A stretch of DNA of 64,000 nucleotides from Bacteroides sp. 214 (GTDB lineage: Bacteria; Bacteroidota; Bacteroidia; Bacteroidales; Bacteroidaceae), in assembly GCF_010501015.1 (NCBI RefSeq), contig NZ_QVML01000008.1:1-64000 (forward strand), read 5' to 3'. The notes beneath the pieces are model-generated. The model was not told the origin of the DNA, did not search any database, and worked only from the letters and a program-made list of their open reading frames with translations. Positions 8,363-19,400 of this stretch are shown here, piece by piece; within the stretch, counting starts at the first letter, position 1; every line of letters starts with the position of its first letter. Both the position numbers and the translations under genes were made by a program.

Positions 8363-9808
8363 ATGAAACTAACAACAGTTCAAAAATGTGTGGCGGCATT
8401 TGCCGTTAGCTTGCTAACTTCTTCCTGTTTTTTGTTTGCACAGCAAACAAATCCCTACACACCCGATTGGGCTTCGCTCTCCAGGCACACTCCGGTGCCC
8501 GAATGGGTGCGCGATGCCAAGTTTGGTATCTATTGCCACTGGGGAGTTTACTCTGTACCCGCCTATGGTAATGAACAGTATTATCGCTATATGCACTGTG
8601 ATTCTACCTCTTCGCAAACATTGATGAATGGACACATTCGCCATGCCGAGCTCTATGGACCACTTACGGAGTTTGGTTATCATGATTTTATCCCTATGTT
8701 CAAAGCCGAAAAATTTGATGCTGCCGAGTGGGCTACACTCTTCAGGGAGAGTGGTGCGCGCTTTGCCGGCACTGTTGCAGAGCATCACGACGGGTTCTCG
8801 ATGTGGGATAGCAAGTACACCCCTTTCAATGCCAAGAACATGGGGCCTAAACGCGATGTGATTGGCGAGTTGGGTAAAGCCATTAAAGCACGTGGCATGA
8901 AGTTTTTTACTTCGCTGCATCACGAAAATAATTATACGTATATAAAAGTTAAACCCGAATGGGCTGCCAATAATCCGAAATATGCCAAGATGTATGGTTG
9001 TCTCATGCCTCATGGCGAGTGGCTACAAATGTGGTTGGATAAATGCAATGAGGTAGTTACCAAATACAGTCCTGATATTGTGTACTTCGATGCGTGGATG
9101 GACGAAATACCCGAACAATACAAACTCGATTTCCTGGCTACCTACTTTAACCATGCGGCAAAGACGGGGCAGGAGGTTATCTTTACCTATAAGTATAAAG
9201 AATTTCCGCGTAGCATCGGTATGCTCGACCATGAAATGAGCAATCCGAATCAAATAGATAGTATCCCGTGGTTGTGCGATTATACCATCGGCACCGGTTA
9301 TCACTATTCGTGGGGGTATGTAAAAGGAATGGAGTATCGCTCGCACAAAGACATTATTCACAAACTGATAGAGGTGGTGAGTTGCAATGGACAGTTTTTG
9401 TTGAATCTTTCGCCGATGGCCGACGGGTCGTTTCCGCAAGAGCAAAAAGACATCGTGGCTAATGTAGGTGTATGGATGTGGTCGTATGGCGAATCTATTT
9501 ATGGAACACGTCCTTATGTGGCAGCAGGCGAGATAACTGCAGGTGGTAAACGGGTACATTATACCACAAAAGATAAAACTATTTACGCCATCTTCTTGGA
9601 CTGGCCCGAAAGACTAACACCTACATTGCTAACGAAACTTACGCCCGAAAACATGAAAGGAGAAGTAAAGAAAGCCACGCTGCTGAGTGTGAAGAAGGAC
9701 TATGACTGCTCGTTTGTGCAAACAAAAGACGGACTTGTACTTACACTGCCGAAGAATGCGCGTTTATCGTCGGATGTGGCGCAAGTGGTGAAATTGGAAC
9801 TGGAATAA
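8363..9808 (+). CDS. Alpha-L-fucosidase, GH29 family
   Basis: A 481-residue secreted glycoside hydrolase that removes alpha-linked L-fucose. A signal peptide occupies about residues 1-27. Family landmarks are present: KFGIYCHWGVYSVPAYG near 50, EHHDGFSMWDS near 140 with the substrate-contacting histidine pair, and DIVYFDAWMDE, where Asp243 fits the GH29 nucleophile position. GH29 proteins more often read FDG here, so FDA is slightly unusual. A C-terminal beta domain follows. It is predicted periplasmic or surface-exposed, next to the SusCD pair, supporting a role on fucosylated glycans. A terminator-like hairpin separates it from susD. Confidence 0.9.
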   Translation: MKLTTVQKCVAAFAVSLLTSSCFLFAQQTNPYTPDWASLSRHTPVPEWVRDAKFGIYCHWGVYSVPAYGNEQYYRYMHCDSTSSQTLMNGHIRHAELYGPLTEFGYHDFIPMFKAEKFDAAEWATLFRESGARFAGTVAEHHDGFSMWDSKYTPFNAKNMGPKRDVIGELGKAIKARGMKFFTSLHHENNYTYIKVKPEWAANNPKYAKMYGCLMPHGEWLQMWLDKCNEVVTKYSPDIVYFDAWMDEIPEQYKLDFLATYFNHAAKTGQEVIFTYKYKEFPRSIGMLDHEMSNPNQIDSIPWLCDYTIGTGYHYSWGYVKGMEYRSHKDIIHKLIEVVSCNGQFLLNLSPMADGSFPQEQKDIVANVGVWMWSYGESIYGTRPYVAAGEITAGGKRVHYTTKDKTIYAIFLDWPERLTPTLLTKLTPENMKGEVKKATLLSVKKDYDCSFVQTKDGLVLTLPKNARLSSDVAQVVKLELE

Positions 9809-9820
9809 AATTATTAAATT

Positions 9821-10735
9821 ATGAGAACATCATTTATTGTTACACTGCTGATTGGGTTTTTGACGTTACCGTATATTTCTGTAAAAGCACAAGAAAGAGA
9901 GCCCGAACTGAAAGTTACGTCGGCATGGGAAGGAGTCGGCGAAAGCAAAACCCTCAATATAAAAGCTACGCTTCTTAAACCTGGTATATATAGTATTTTG
10001 TTCAACTTTACGGAACTCAATAACATAATGCAAGCACCCCAAGAATTGCGTGTTGTAAAGGGAACAGGTATAATATTTACTCTACGAGGCACTGACCCCC
10101 AAGAACGGTTCGGCTGCAAATACAACTGTTACTATGCCTTAGGGTACGAGTCTTCTCGGATGGATAGTAACTTTGTTTATCGTTTGCCCTACAGTACACA
10201 TCGTACAGAACCTGTACGCGGGCAAAGTAACTATGTAATTGGTAAGCACGTTTTAGGAGGAGGCATTGTGTCAGACCGAATAGATATAAATTTTCATTTA
10301 GAGCAAGGAGATACCATATTTGCTATGCGTAAGGGTGAGGTGGTGCGTGTGAAGAATGAGTCAACGAAAATATATTCATTGACCATTTTGCAAGGTGATG
10401 GAACTGTGTGTACCTATAGCGTCTTTAATAAGGGAGAATTTTTGGTAAAGGAGGGAGATGTTGTTTACCCCGGCACGCCTTTGCGGATAAATGAAAATGA
10501 GGCTCAAAGAAACGAAAACTACCTATTAAGGGTTAATGTTTATTATCCGGTAGTAAACCCGGATTTCGGAGAAAAGAAACGGGCTATTGCCTTTTTGCAA
10601 CACCACTACAACCCGGTTTTTGCTACTGATAAAGGTAATATGAAAATAGAGGGGCACATGGAACTTCGGGCTACTTCTACACCGGAATTGATACAGAAGG
10701 AGATGACGAAAAAAGAAAAGAAGCGGACGAAATAG
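9821..10735 (+). CDS. Secreted LytM/M23-like protein, probably catalytically dead
   Basis: A 304-residue exported protein (signal peptide to about residue 23, ending VKAQ). Residues about 140-235 follow the LytM/M23 peptidase layout: GDTIFAMRKGEVVRV matches the usual G-x-x-V-x-A-x-x-G-x-V, and LVKEGDVVYPGTPLRI matches the V-x-x-G-D-x-V-x-x-G-x-x-I strand. Between them the usual zinc-binding HxH of the YAHL type is replaced by TYSVF, so a metalloprotease is unlikely. It may bind glycan or peptidoglycan. The N-terminal part (30-130) is unfamiliar. It starts 12 bp after the fucosidase and is probably co-transcribed. Confidence 0.65.
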   Translation: MRTSFIVTLLIGFLTLPYISVKAQEREPELKVTSAWEGVGESKTLNIKATLLKPGIYSILFNFTELNNIMQAPQELRVVKGTGIIFTLRGTDPQERFGCKYNCYYALGYESSRMDSNFVYRLPYSTHRTEPVRGQSNYVIGKHVLGGGIVSDRIDINFHLEQGDTIFAMRKGEVVRVKNESTKIYSLTILQGDGTVCTYSVFNKGEFLVKEGDVVYPGTPLRINENEAQRNENYLLRVNVYYPVVNPDFGEKKRAIAFLQHHYNPVFATDKGNMKIEGHMELRATSTPELIQKEMTKKEKKRTK

Positions 10736-13700
10736 TTATTCGCCCTTATCTTGCTCCCTATACTGTACCGGTGTCATTCCGGTTTGTTTCTTAAAACAGC
10801 GGCTAAAATACTTAGGGTCGTCAAAACCTACGGCGTACGCTATTTGTGCGATATTTCGTTCACCATTATTGATAAGTTGTATAGCCCGCTTGATGCGAAT
10901 TTCATTGATAAATTCTATCGGCGAAACTCCAAGAAGTGACTTCACCTTGGTATAGAATGAAGTCCTTCCCAATGCAAACTCTTTGGCAAAATCTTCTACA
11001 CTGAGTGCTGAGTTGTCAATATTCTCTTCCATAAATGCCATAAGTTGCTTAATGAAGAGTTGGTCGTGTGGAACGATTTGTGGCTCCGTAGGCGAAATAT
11101 CCGGACGGGTAGTGGCAACTTCGCCCGATAATAGCTTATTCCTATATGCCTCTTGCAGCAACTTGCGTGTTTTGATGAGTGAAGCGATGCGAGCTTTCAG
11201 GTAGTCGGTGCTGAAAGGTTTGGTGATGTAATCGTCTATGCCATATTCCAATCCGTTGATACGATCATCCAGCGAAGACTTGGCGGAGAGTAAAACAATA
11301 GGGATGTGGCAGATGTCTTTGTCCTCTTTGATAGCTTTCACCATATCAAGCCCATCCATAACAGGCATCATAACATCGCTGATGATGAAATCGGGAATAA
11401 GTTCTTTCGCTTTGTTATACCCTCCTTCTCCATTGGCTGCTTCTATTATATTATATTCTGAGCTAAGGATGCTGCACAGGAAGTTGCGTAAGGAATCGTT
11501 ATCCTCTACAATAAGGATGGTTGTTTTCTCTCTTGTATCTTCATGAATAGTGGTGTCTATGGGACCTGTTTTGTTTTTCCAAACTTCTTCACTTTGGCTG
11601 TCGGATAAGGTAAACTCGGTGTGTTCTTTGTTTACAAAGTGGTCTTTGCCCATAGGTATGGAGATTGTAAAGCAACTACCCACTCCAAGCTTACTGCTTA
11701 CGCTGATTGTGCCGTCGTGCATCTCTACCAGCTCTCTTGTCAGCGAGAGCCCGATGCCCGAAGAATTTCCAAAAGCATTTCCGTTTATGATTGTCTCGAA
11801 ACGTTGGAAAATGGAGTCCATTTTATCAGCACTGATACCAATTCCTTCGTCTATGATAGAGATATTAACCACGTCTTCTTGTGCATCTATTTCTAGCGTA
11901 ATGGATTTCCCGTCGGGTGTATACTTAAAGGCATTGGATAGGAGGTTGAATATAACTTTCTCTATCTTGTCGCTGTCTATCCATAACCAGAGTGGGGAAG
12001 TAGGTGCTACAAGCCGAAGACTAATCTCCCGACTCTTGGTTTGCAACTCAAAATGTTCCATGATTGTGCTTGCAAACTGAATGATGTCAACCTCTTCTAT
12101 CAGTAGTTTCATTTTATGGTTCTGTATCTTTCGGAAATCGAGTATCTGGTTTACCAATCGCAGCATACGGTCAATATTTTTCTGCATTAATCCCAGGTAT
12201 TCTTTGCTCTTTATGGGTAAATCTTCTTTTAGCAATTCGGATACAGGACCTGCAATAAGCGTGAGCGGTGTGCGTAGCTCGTGCGAAATGTTGGTAAAGA
12301 AACGCAGTTTAATATCGGTAATTTGTTGCTCGGTATCTACTTGGTGGCGCAAACGATAGATATAGAACAAGATATACACCGTTGCAACAATAAGTGTGAT
12401 GAGTAGCAAGAACATAAGTGACCAAAACCAACCGGTTTCTGTAAATTTGGGAAGTACATTGATAGAGAGGGTGTACTCGTTGTCTACCCAAACGCCATCG
12501 CTATTGGTAGACCTGATGGCAAGTGTGTATTTTCCGCGCGGAATATTAATATAGCTAACGGAACGCTTACGACTAGCATGATTCCAATCGCTGTCTACTC
12601 CGGTTAATTTATAGGTGTAGTTAATATTGCTGGGGTTGGCATAGTCTAAGGCGGCAAACTCAATGGTGATATTTCGCTGATCGGGTGTTAAGGATATTTC
12701 GGGATGCTTGTCGGTTGGTATAGGAATTTCTTCGTTCAACACGCGGATACTGGTAAGCACAATGGAGGGTACGTACTGACTTTTGTACATTTCTTGCACA
12801 GACAGATTGATGTAACCTTTATTTGTTCCTAACAATAGCGAGTTGTTGTAGATAGTTGGTCGTCCTTCTGAGTAAAACATATCGGCCCGCAACAGATTCC
12901 ACCTGAAGCCTTCGAATGTGTTATCTTTTAAAGATAGTTTTGATATCAGATTCTCGGAAACAAACCACAAGTTACTTTCTCTATCTTCTGTAATGGATGC
13001 AATCCACTCGGAAGCTAACCCAGATTGTCGGCTGTACGACTGAAAAGAGAGTTCTTCGGGTTTATTCCCTTTGTGTACGATCTTATTTATACCACCTCCA
13101 AAAGTAGAGAGGTAAGTTTCTTTTTGTGTGGTGATGCAAATATCGCTGACGTTGTTGTTGCTCAGGCTCAGCGTATCGTTCGGATTGTGTGTATAGGTAT
13201 GGAACCGAATGCGCTGTGGCTCGGTAAAGAGCGAAGAGAAGGTAACTAGTCCGCCTGTTGTACCTATCAATAAGATACCATTCGGGGTTTCGGCTATGCA
13301 ACGAACCTTTGCAAATTGATTTTGTGGGTAATGTTTCAGTGAGTTATTGCTGTTGGCAAACCGTAACTCGTGTGATGGTGTGTAGTACACCCAGTTGATT
13401 CCACCGCCGAAAGTACCAATCCATACACGCTTGTTGCTATCTTGGAAAATAGAGAAAATAGCATTGTCACTTAAACTCAGTGAGTCGGTAGGGTGGTGCT
13501 GGAAATTGCGCACACTGAAACGGTTGGGATGGTTGTGCGTTTCTTTAAGGATATACAGTCCTTGGCTACGACTGCCAAGCCAAAGTTCATCGCCTATTTT
13601 GGTTATGCTGTAGATGTTATCATGAAATAAGCATTCCTGTTTAACAATTTCTCCCTTGGGATTAAGGAAACCAATCAATTCTTTATCCCGATTGTATATG

Positions 13701-15055
13701 CGCACTTTTTTATCTCGTGTGGCTATCCATAGCCTTCCCTTGTTGTCTTGATATAAGGTACGCGCTTCGGATCCTAAACTATGTGTGACAAGCGGGGCAT
13801 GATAGAAACTTATCTTTTTTAGGCTTCGGTTGGCTGTATTAATCCACAAGTTTCCTTGTTTGTCAAAGAAGCGCGAATGTATCGATGAACTTAGCAACGA
13901 GTTAGGGTTGTTTGGGTCGTTCTGAAAATAAAGTATCTTATTGTTTTTTCGGTCGTAAAAGTTTAGACAGCCTCCTCTGGGGTTTATCCACAACTCTCCG
14001 TTGGCATCTTCCTGAATAAAGTAATAGTTCTTATATTTATCTTCGGCATGGATGGAGGGTAGTGGCGGAAAATAATGCACTACTTGCCGCTCTTGATCCC
14101 ATTGTGTTATTCCGGGTGATGGAGTAAATATCCATAATAGATTATAGCTATCTACATACATACTCTCTATTGAATTGAAAGGCTGTTGTGGTGTACGCAC
14201 ATCGACTATCTGAAATGTTTGCTCCGCAAGGTGATATAAGATCAGACCATTTTCTGTAGTACCAATGGAGAGTAGTTGGTTATCAATAACATTTAGCCCG
14301 GTAATTGTAACGTTGGCTATGGGCAGATGGATATGTGTTACATCGCCCGTTTGTTTATTGTATTTACCAACTCTTCCATCATTGGTTGCTAACCAGATAG
14401 TATCGTTTACTTCCAGAAAAAACTGGAAAGGCATTGTGTCGTGAATCTCTTTCTGACCGATAATCTTAACCCCTCCACCTGTAAGTATCCACTCGTCTTC
14501 TTCACTGTCTTGAAGGATCTCGTAAATGACATTACTGTTCAGGTTGCCATGATGTACACTGTAGCTGTCGAAGCGCGGGTCTGTTTTATACGTCCGTTCA
14601 TCAAACCTGTAGCAGTATCCGTCTTCGCAAATAAACCATACAACACCCTTACTCAGTATGTTCAGGCGCTTGCTCATAGCTTGTTCGGGTGGAATGGTTT
14701 TCAGAACATTGGTAAATCGTTTGGTGTCGGGGTCGAACAGGTAACTCTTTTCATCGTACGTCCGACACCAAATTTGATCGAACTTTCCGTGATTCATAAA
14801 TTCTATTCGGTTATTCTCCAATTCGCTTCCTTCTTCAGTGCGATTATTGAACGTCTCGAATGTATAGCCATCAAATTTGTTTAACCCATTCCAGGAAGCA
14901 AACCACATGCAACCTTTACTGTCCTGCACATAGCTCATGATTATACCTTGTGCCAGTCCGTCGTTAATTGAATAACGATCGATGTGGCATAGCGGTTGTG
15001 CGCATACGGATAATGCTATCCAGAGAAAGAGAAAAAACAATGATGTGCTCTTCAT
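10736..15055 (-). CDS. Hybrid two-component system regulator (HTCS)
   Basis: A 1439-residue one-piece regulator of the kind that controls polysaccharide loci in Bacteroidetes. In order: signal peptide, two runs of beta-propeller repeats (about 25-760, many LWIATRDKK or VWIGTFGGG-like blades), Y_Y_Y domain (to about 865), one membrane helix (about 870-895), HisKA with SHELRTPLTL (His near 925), HATPase (NLLSNAFKYTPDG), receiver with ISDVMMPVMDG (Asp near 1227) and a C-terminal AraC-type DNA-binding domain (about 1340-1435). It senses a periplasmic sugar and activates the locus. It is convergent with the LytM-like gene with no base between the stop codons. Confidence 0.95.
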   Translation of the reverse strand: MKSTSLFFLFLWIALSVCAQPLCHIDRYSINDGLAQGIIMSYVQDSKGCMWFASWNGLNKFDGYTFETFNNRTEEGSELENNRIEFMNHGKFDQIWCRTYDEKSYLFDPDTKRFTNVLKTIPPEQAMSKRLNILSKGVVWFICEDGYCYRFDERTYKTDPRFDSYSVHHGNLNSNVIYEILQDSEEDEWILTGGGVKIIGQKEIHDTMPFQFFLEVNDTIWLATNDGRVGKYNKQTGDVTHIHLPIANVTITGLNVIDNQLLSIGTTENGLILYHLAEQTFQIVDVRTPQQPFNSIESMYVDSYNLLWIFTPSPGITQWDQERQVVHYFPPLPSIHAEDKYKNYYFIQEDANGELWINPRGGCLNFYDRKNNKILYFQNDPNNPNSLLSSSIHSRFFDKQGNLWINTANRSLKKISFYHAPLVTHSLGSEARTLYQDNKGRLWIATRDKKVRIYNRDKELIGFLNPKGEIVKQECLFHDNIYSITKIGDELWLGSRSQGLYILKETHNHPNRFSVRNFQHHPTDSLSLSDNAIFSIFQDSNKRVWIGTFGGGINWVYYTPSHELRFANSNNSLKHYPQNQFAKVRCIAETPNGILLIGTTGGLVTFSSLFTEPQRIRFHTYTHNPNDTLSLSNNNVSDICITTQKETYLSTFGGGINKIVHKGNKPEELSFQSYSRQSGLASEWIASITEDRESNLWFVSENLISKLSLKDNTFEGFRWNLLRADMFYSEGRPTIYNNSLLLGTNKGYINLSVQEMYKSQYVPSIVLTSIRVLNEEIPIPTDKHPEISLTPDQRNITIEFAALDYANPSNINYTYKLTGVDSDWNHASRKRSVSYINIPRGKYTLAIRSTNSDGVWVDNEYTLSINVLPKFTETGWFWSLMFLLLITLIVATVYILFYIYRLRHQVDTEQQITDIKLRFFTNISHELRTPLTLIAGPVSELLKEDLPIKSKEYLGLMQKNIDRMLRLVNQILDFRKIQNHKMKLLIEEVDIIQFASTIMEHFELQTKSREISLRLVAPTSPLWLWIDSDKIEKVIFNLLSNAFKYTPDGKSITLEIDAQEDVVNISIIDEGIGISADKMDSIFQRFETIINGNAFGNSSGIGLSLTRELVEMHDGTISVSSKLGVGSCFTISIPMGKDHFVNKEHTEFTLSDSQSEEVWKNKTGPIDTTIHEDTREKTTILIVEDNDSLRNFLCSILSSEYNIIEAANGEGGYNKAKELIPDFIISDVMMPVMDGLDMVKAIKEDKDICHIPIVLLSAKSSLDDRINGLEYGIDDYITKPFSTDYLKARIASLIKTRKLLQEAYRNKLLSGEVATTRPDISPTEPQIVPHDQLFIKQLMAFMEENIDNSALSVEDFAKEFALGRTSFYTKVKSLLGVSPIEFINEIRIKRAIQLINNGERNIAQIAYAVGFDDPKYFSRCFKKQTGMTPVQYREQDKGE

Positions 15056-15109
15056 TTTTTTCGTGTCTTTCTATGAAAGACGAACACACTCTTGTACCGT
15101 ACTCAACCT

Positions 15110-16468
15110 TTACTCTACTCCTCCGCCCAGTGCCTGATACAGGTTGATAACTCCTTGTATCATTTCAAATCTGTCTTGTGCTTGCGATGTTTGTGCCTGC
15201 AATAGCGATTGTTGTGCTGTAAGTACGTCCAAGTAGGTAGTAGAGGAGTGTTGCATCAATAGCTCGGTGTGGCTTACCGCGTTTTGAAGCGCCTCTACCT
15301 GTAGTGTACGCCATTCACTTTTAGCCTGCGCTGTTTGGTATTGTGTAAGGGCGTTGTTTACTTCGCCTCCTGCATTGAGCAAGGCTTGCTGGAAGGATAA
15401 TTTGGCTTGCTCTTGCTGTGCTTTAGCTATTTTTACTTTACCACGGAGCGAACCCGCGTTGAATATGGGTTGTGATAACGTGCCGGCTGCTGTCAATAAC
15501 AGTTTACCGGGGTTAACAATAAGTGACCCAAGAGAGTTGGTCCACCCTGCTGTACCACTCAATGTGATAGAGGGGTAGAGCGAAGCTCGGGCTATATTTG
15601 TGGCGTAGTGTGCTTGTACTAAGGATTGTTCCGCCGCGCGGATGTCAGGGCGGTGGGCTAGTAACTGTAACGGAACACCAACTTTCAGTTCGGTAGGGAA
15701 GCTGATACTTTCCAAATTGCCACGTTCAATGTGGTGTGGCGAGGCGCACAAAGTGGCACTCAGGGAATTCTCTATTTCGTTGATAGAGCGTTTGATGTCT
15801 TCCAGTGCCGACACAACGGAATAATAAGCCCCCTCTATTTGCGAGATTCCCACTTCGTTTGCCATGCCGGCTTGCTTCATTAGCTTCATTATAGCAACAC
15901 TTTGTTTGAACTTTTCGGCTGTCTCGGTAGAGAGCTTAAGTTGCTCGTCGAGCAAGAGTAGTGTGTAGTATTGTGTAGCAATACCTGCTATAAGTCCGGT
16001 TTGTACCGCCTGGCGATAGTCTTCACTCATCAGCAACAAAGACTTAGCTTGTCGTTTGGCATTGGTAATCTTGGCAAAGATATCAAGTTCCCAGCTTGCT
16101 ACGACAGGAGTTGCGTATGTCCATGAGGCTTTGGATTTGTCAAAACTACTTACGCCACCATTGGGTGCGAAGTTAAACGAAGGTAAGTAGGAGAGGCGTG
16201 CAGTGGCAAGCACTGCTTTAGCTTCTTCTACACGCCACCAAGCGGCTTGTAAATCGGTGTTGTTTTCCAACCCTTGTGCAATCAGCGCTTGTAGATGAGG
16301 GTCGGTAAAGAGTTCTCGCCACTTTATGGAAGCGAGTGTTGTGGTGTCTGTGGTTACATACTCCGTTCCGTAAAGTGTGTCGGTTTGTAAGTCGGGTCTA
16401 TGGTATGTTTTGTAGATGCCGCAGCTCGAAAGCAGCAACATCATACTTATCAATAATGTCAATTTCAT
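15110..16468 (-). CDS. Outer membrane efflux lipoprotein, TolC/OprM (NodT) family
   Basis: A 452-residue outer membrane channel of the tripartite efflux pump. The signal peptide has a lipobox LLSSC (Cys16). Two outer-membrane-efflux repeats follow; typical NodT-family segments are LEDIKRSINEIENSL, LLAHRPDIRAAEQSL and YPSITLSGTAGWTN. Its start codon overlaps the stop of the RND pump gene (ATGA at 16465-16468), indicating translational coupling. It is the last gene of the operon; the hybrid regulator gene begins 54 bp further on the same strand. Confidence 0.92.
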   Translation of the reverse strand: MKLTLLISMMLLLSSCGIYKTYHRPDLQTDTLYGTEYVTTDTTTLASIKWRELFTDPHLQALIAQGLENNTDLQAAWWRVEEAKAVLATARLSYLPSFNFAPNGGVSSFDKSKASWTYATPVVASWELDIFAKITNAKRQAKSLLLMSEDYRQAVQTGLIAGIATQYYTLLLLDEQLKLSTETAEKFKQSVAIMKLMKQAGMANEVGISQIEGAYYSVVSALEDIKRSINEIENSLSATLCASPHHIERGNLESISFPTELKVGVPLQLLAHRPDIRAAEQSLVQAHYATNIARASLYPSITLSGTAGWTNSLGSLIVNPGKLLLTAAGTLSQPIFNAGSLRGKVKIAKAQQEQAKLSFQQALLNAGGEVNNALTQYQTAQAKSEWRTLQVEALQNAVSHTELLMQHSSTTYLDVLTAQQSLLQAQTSQAQDRFEMIQGVINLYQALGGGVE

Positions 16469-19400
16469 TTCTTTTCTTCTTTTAAACGTTTTAGTTCCTT
16501 TACTTCTTCTATCTCTGCTTCAATACTCCAGTCGGGCTTCTCGTATTCTACCGGGCGCACCTTTTCCTCTATCCATTGAAATATGATAAAGAGTGCGGGC
16601 ATAAAGAAAAGCAGTACAAGTGTACCTACCAACATACCACCCACGGCACCTGTTCCCAAGGAAGAGTTTCCGTTGGCACCTACACCTGTGGAAAACATGA
16701 GCGGGAGCATCCCGAAAATCATTGTAAGCGCTGTCATCAAAATAGGGCGAAGACGTACTTTGGCAGCGCCAATAGCAGCTTGTGTAAGACTCATACCTGC
16801 CTTTCTGCGTTTGGTGGCGTACTCGGTAAGTAGGATAGCAGTCTTCGCCAACAAGCCGATAAGCATAATAATACCCGTTTGCAGGTAGATGTTATTCTCC
16901 AGCCCAAAGATCTTGGCGAACAAGAAGCTACCCATAAGTCCGCATGGCACAGCTATAATAATAGCCAACGGAATGAATAGACTTTCGTAGAACGCGCATA
17001 AGATAAGGTATATCAATAGCAAACAGATGCCGAATATAATAATGGCATTGTTGGACGTGCTGTTTTCTTCACGCGTAATACCTGAAAAATCGTAACTATA
17101 TCCTCTTGGAAGTGTTTCGGCAACCTCGTTAATAGCCCGGATGGCATCTCCCGAAGAATAGCCATCGGTAGCTGCACCGTTCATAGCGATAGAGTTGTAC
17201 ATGTTGAAACGATTCAAGCTTTGTGGTCCGTATACTTTGCTGAGTGAGATATACTCACTCAATGGCGACATTTCTCCGTTGTTCATACGCACGTAAGTGC
17301 GATCGAGCGACGAAGGGTCTACTCGAAATTCGGGTGCGGCTTGCAACATCACTCTATATACATGGGCAAAACGATTAATATTCGACACATACACCCCACC
17401 ATAGAAACCTGCTACCGTAGAGAGTACCGTGGCAGGCGAAACTCCTGCACGTTTACACTTTGCCGCATCGACATCTACCATATATTGTGGGAAGTTAGGA
17501 TTGAACGAGGTGTATGCCATGGCTATCTCGGGTCGTGCATTGAGCTTTCCTAAGAACTCTTGTGCAATGCTGAAGAAATTGTTGATATCTCCATCGTTCT
17601 TGTCCTGCAAATGCATTTCGAACCCATTGGACACTCCGTATCCCGAAATCATCGGGGGCGAAAAGGCGAAAATTTGTGCGTCTTTGATATCGGCAGTGCG
17701 ACGCTGTACCTCTGCCATAATAGCGTTTACAGCATCTTCTTTGTCGGTACGTTCGCTCCAGTTTTTCAAGCTGAGGATAAGCATCCCATAAGAAGCTCCT
17801 TCCCCGGCAATCATACCATAACCAGCTACGCTGGCGCGGAGTTTTACTTGCTCCATATCTTCTAGACGGGTATTAATATCTTTCATGATACGATCGGTAT
17901 TTTCGAGCGAGCTACCCGCAGGCATCGTAACATTGACCATTACCGTTCCCATATCTTCGTCGGGTACAAGTCCTGTTTTTGTGGTCGACATCAAAACAAT
18001 TAATATGGCAACGCATGCCCCAATGCTGCTCCATACCAGCCATTTGCGGCGAATAAAGAACAATACACCATATTTGTAACGGTTTATCATTGCATTGAAT
18101 GAGGTGTTGAAAGCCTTACGGAAACGTGCCGAGAAGTTGTCTTTTTGCTCGCCGTTGACATCCATATATGGTTTTAATAATAAAGCGCATAGAGCCGGAG
18201 CAAGCGTTAGTGAATTAATAGCAGAAATACCTACGGCTACTGCCATCGTAATACCGAATTGTGTATAGAAGATACCTGATGTACCACCCATCATTGAAAC
18301 GGGAATAAACACCGCCATGAATACCAATGTAGAAGTGATAATAGCAGTACTGATACCACCCATTGCATCATTGGTAGCATGGTGAGAAGAGAGATACCCA
18401 ACTTCAAAACGTGCTTGAACGGCTTCGATTACCACAATGGCATTGTCTACTACCGTACCGATGGCAAGTACTAAAGCAAAGAGTGTCAGTAGGTTTATTG
18501 TAAACCCTGCCACTGCCATGAAGGCAAAAGTACCAATGAGCGAAACGATAATAGAGATGGAAGGTATTAACGTGGAGCGAAGGTCTTGCAAGAAAACATA
18601 CACCACCAAAAGAACCAATACGAATGCTACAAGCAATGTGATAACCACCTCTTTCATTGATGCGTAGAGGAAGTCGTTTACACTCATCAATGAGTCTATT
18701 TCTACATCTTTGGGCAAATCTTTACGCGCTTCCTCAATGAAAGCGTCGATGTCGTTTACAACCTCAGTTGCATTAGAGCCTGCTGTTTGGAAAATAAGCG
18801 CCTGTGCTCCAGGGTGGCTATTCAGCGTAGAAATATATCCGTAAGATTCTGTACCCAACTCGATTGTTGCTACTTCTTTCAGACGAAGTACCTCGCCATT
18901 TGGCAAAGCTTTGATTACAATTTCACCAAATTCTTCGGGAGTCATCAGGCGTCCGCGATATTTCATCGTGTACTCGAAGGTAGCACCCGAACTTTCGCCA
19001 AAAGAGCCGGTAGCCGATTCAATGTTTTGTTCTGCCAGCGCTCCTGCTATGTCGTCGGGGATAAGGCTATATTGCTTCATGGAGTTGGGGTTGAGCCATA
19101 CGCGCATATTATAACTGTCGGAAAGGAGAATCATATCTCCTACGCCCTGAATACGTTTGATTTGTGGTTCTATGTTCAGCTTCATGTAGTTAGCAAGAAA
19201 CTTCTGGTCGTAGCTGCCGTTCGGACTATGGATGGCAACCACCTTTAACATAGAGGTTTGGCGTTTTATCACCGTTACCCCGATGCGGGTAACTTCGGCA
19301 GGTAGCGAACCAGTGGCTTGTGATACGCGGTTTTGCACGTTTACTGCTGCCATATCGGGGTCTGTTCCCTGGCGGAAGTAAATAGTAATCGTTGCCGAAC

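Noticed and set aside
8414..9013. Long reverse-strand reading frame inside the fucosidase (199 codons)
   Set aside because: It lies fully inside a clear GH29 gene, has no recognisable domain or ribosome-binding site, and mirrors the codon pattern of the real gene. The same applies to the other frames antisense to recognised genes, such as 9023-9559, 11550-12080 and 18787-19248.
15065..15081. GTCTTTC-TAT-GAAAGAC hairpin as terminator of the efflux operon
   Set aside because: The stem is perfect, but no T-run follows on the reverse strand; A-rich bases and the start codon of the hybrid regulator follow, so it is part of that leader and cannot be called a terminator with confidence.
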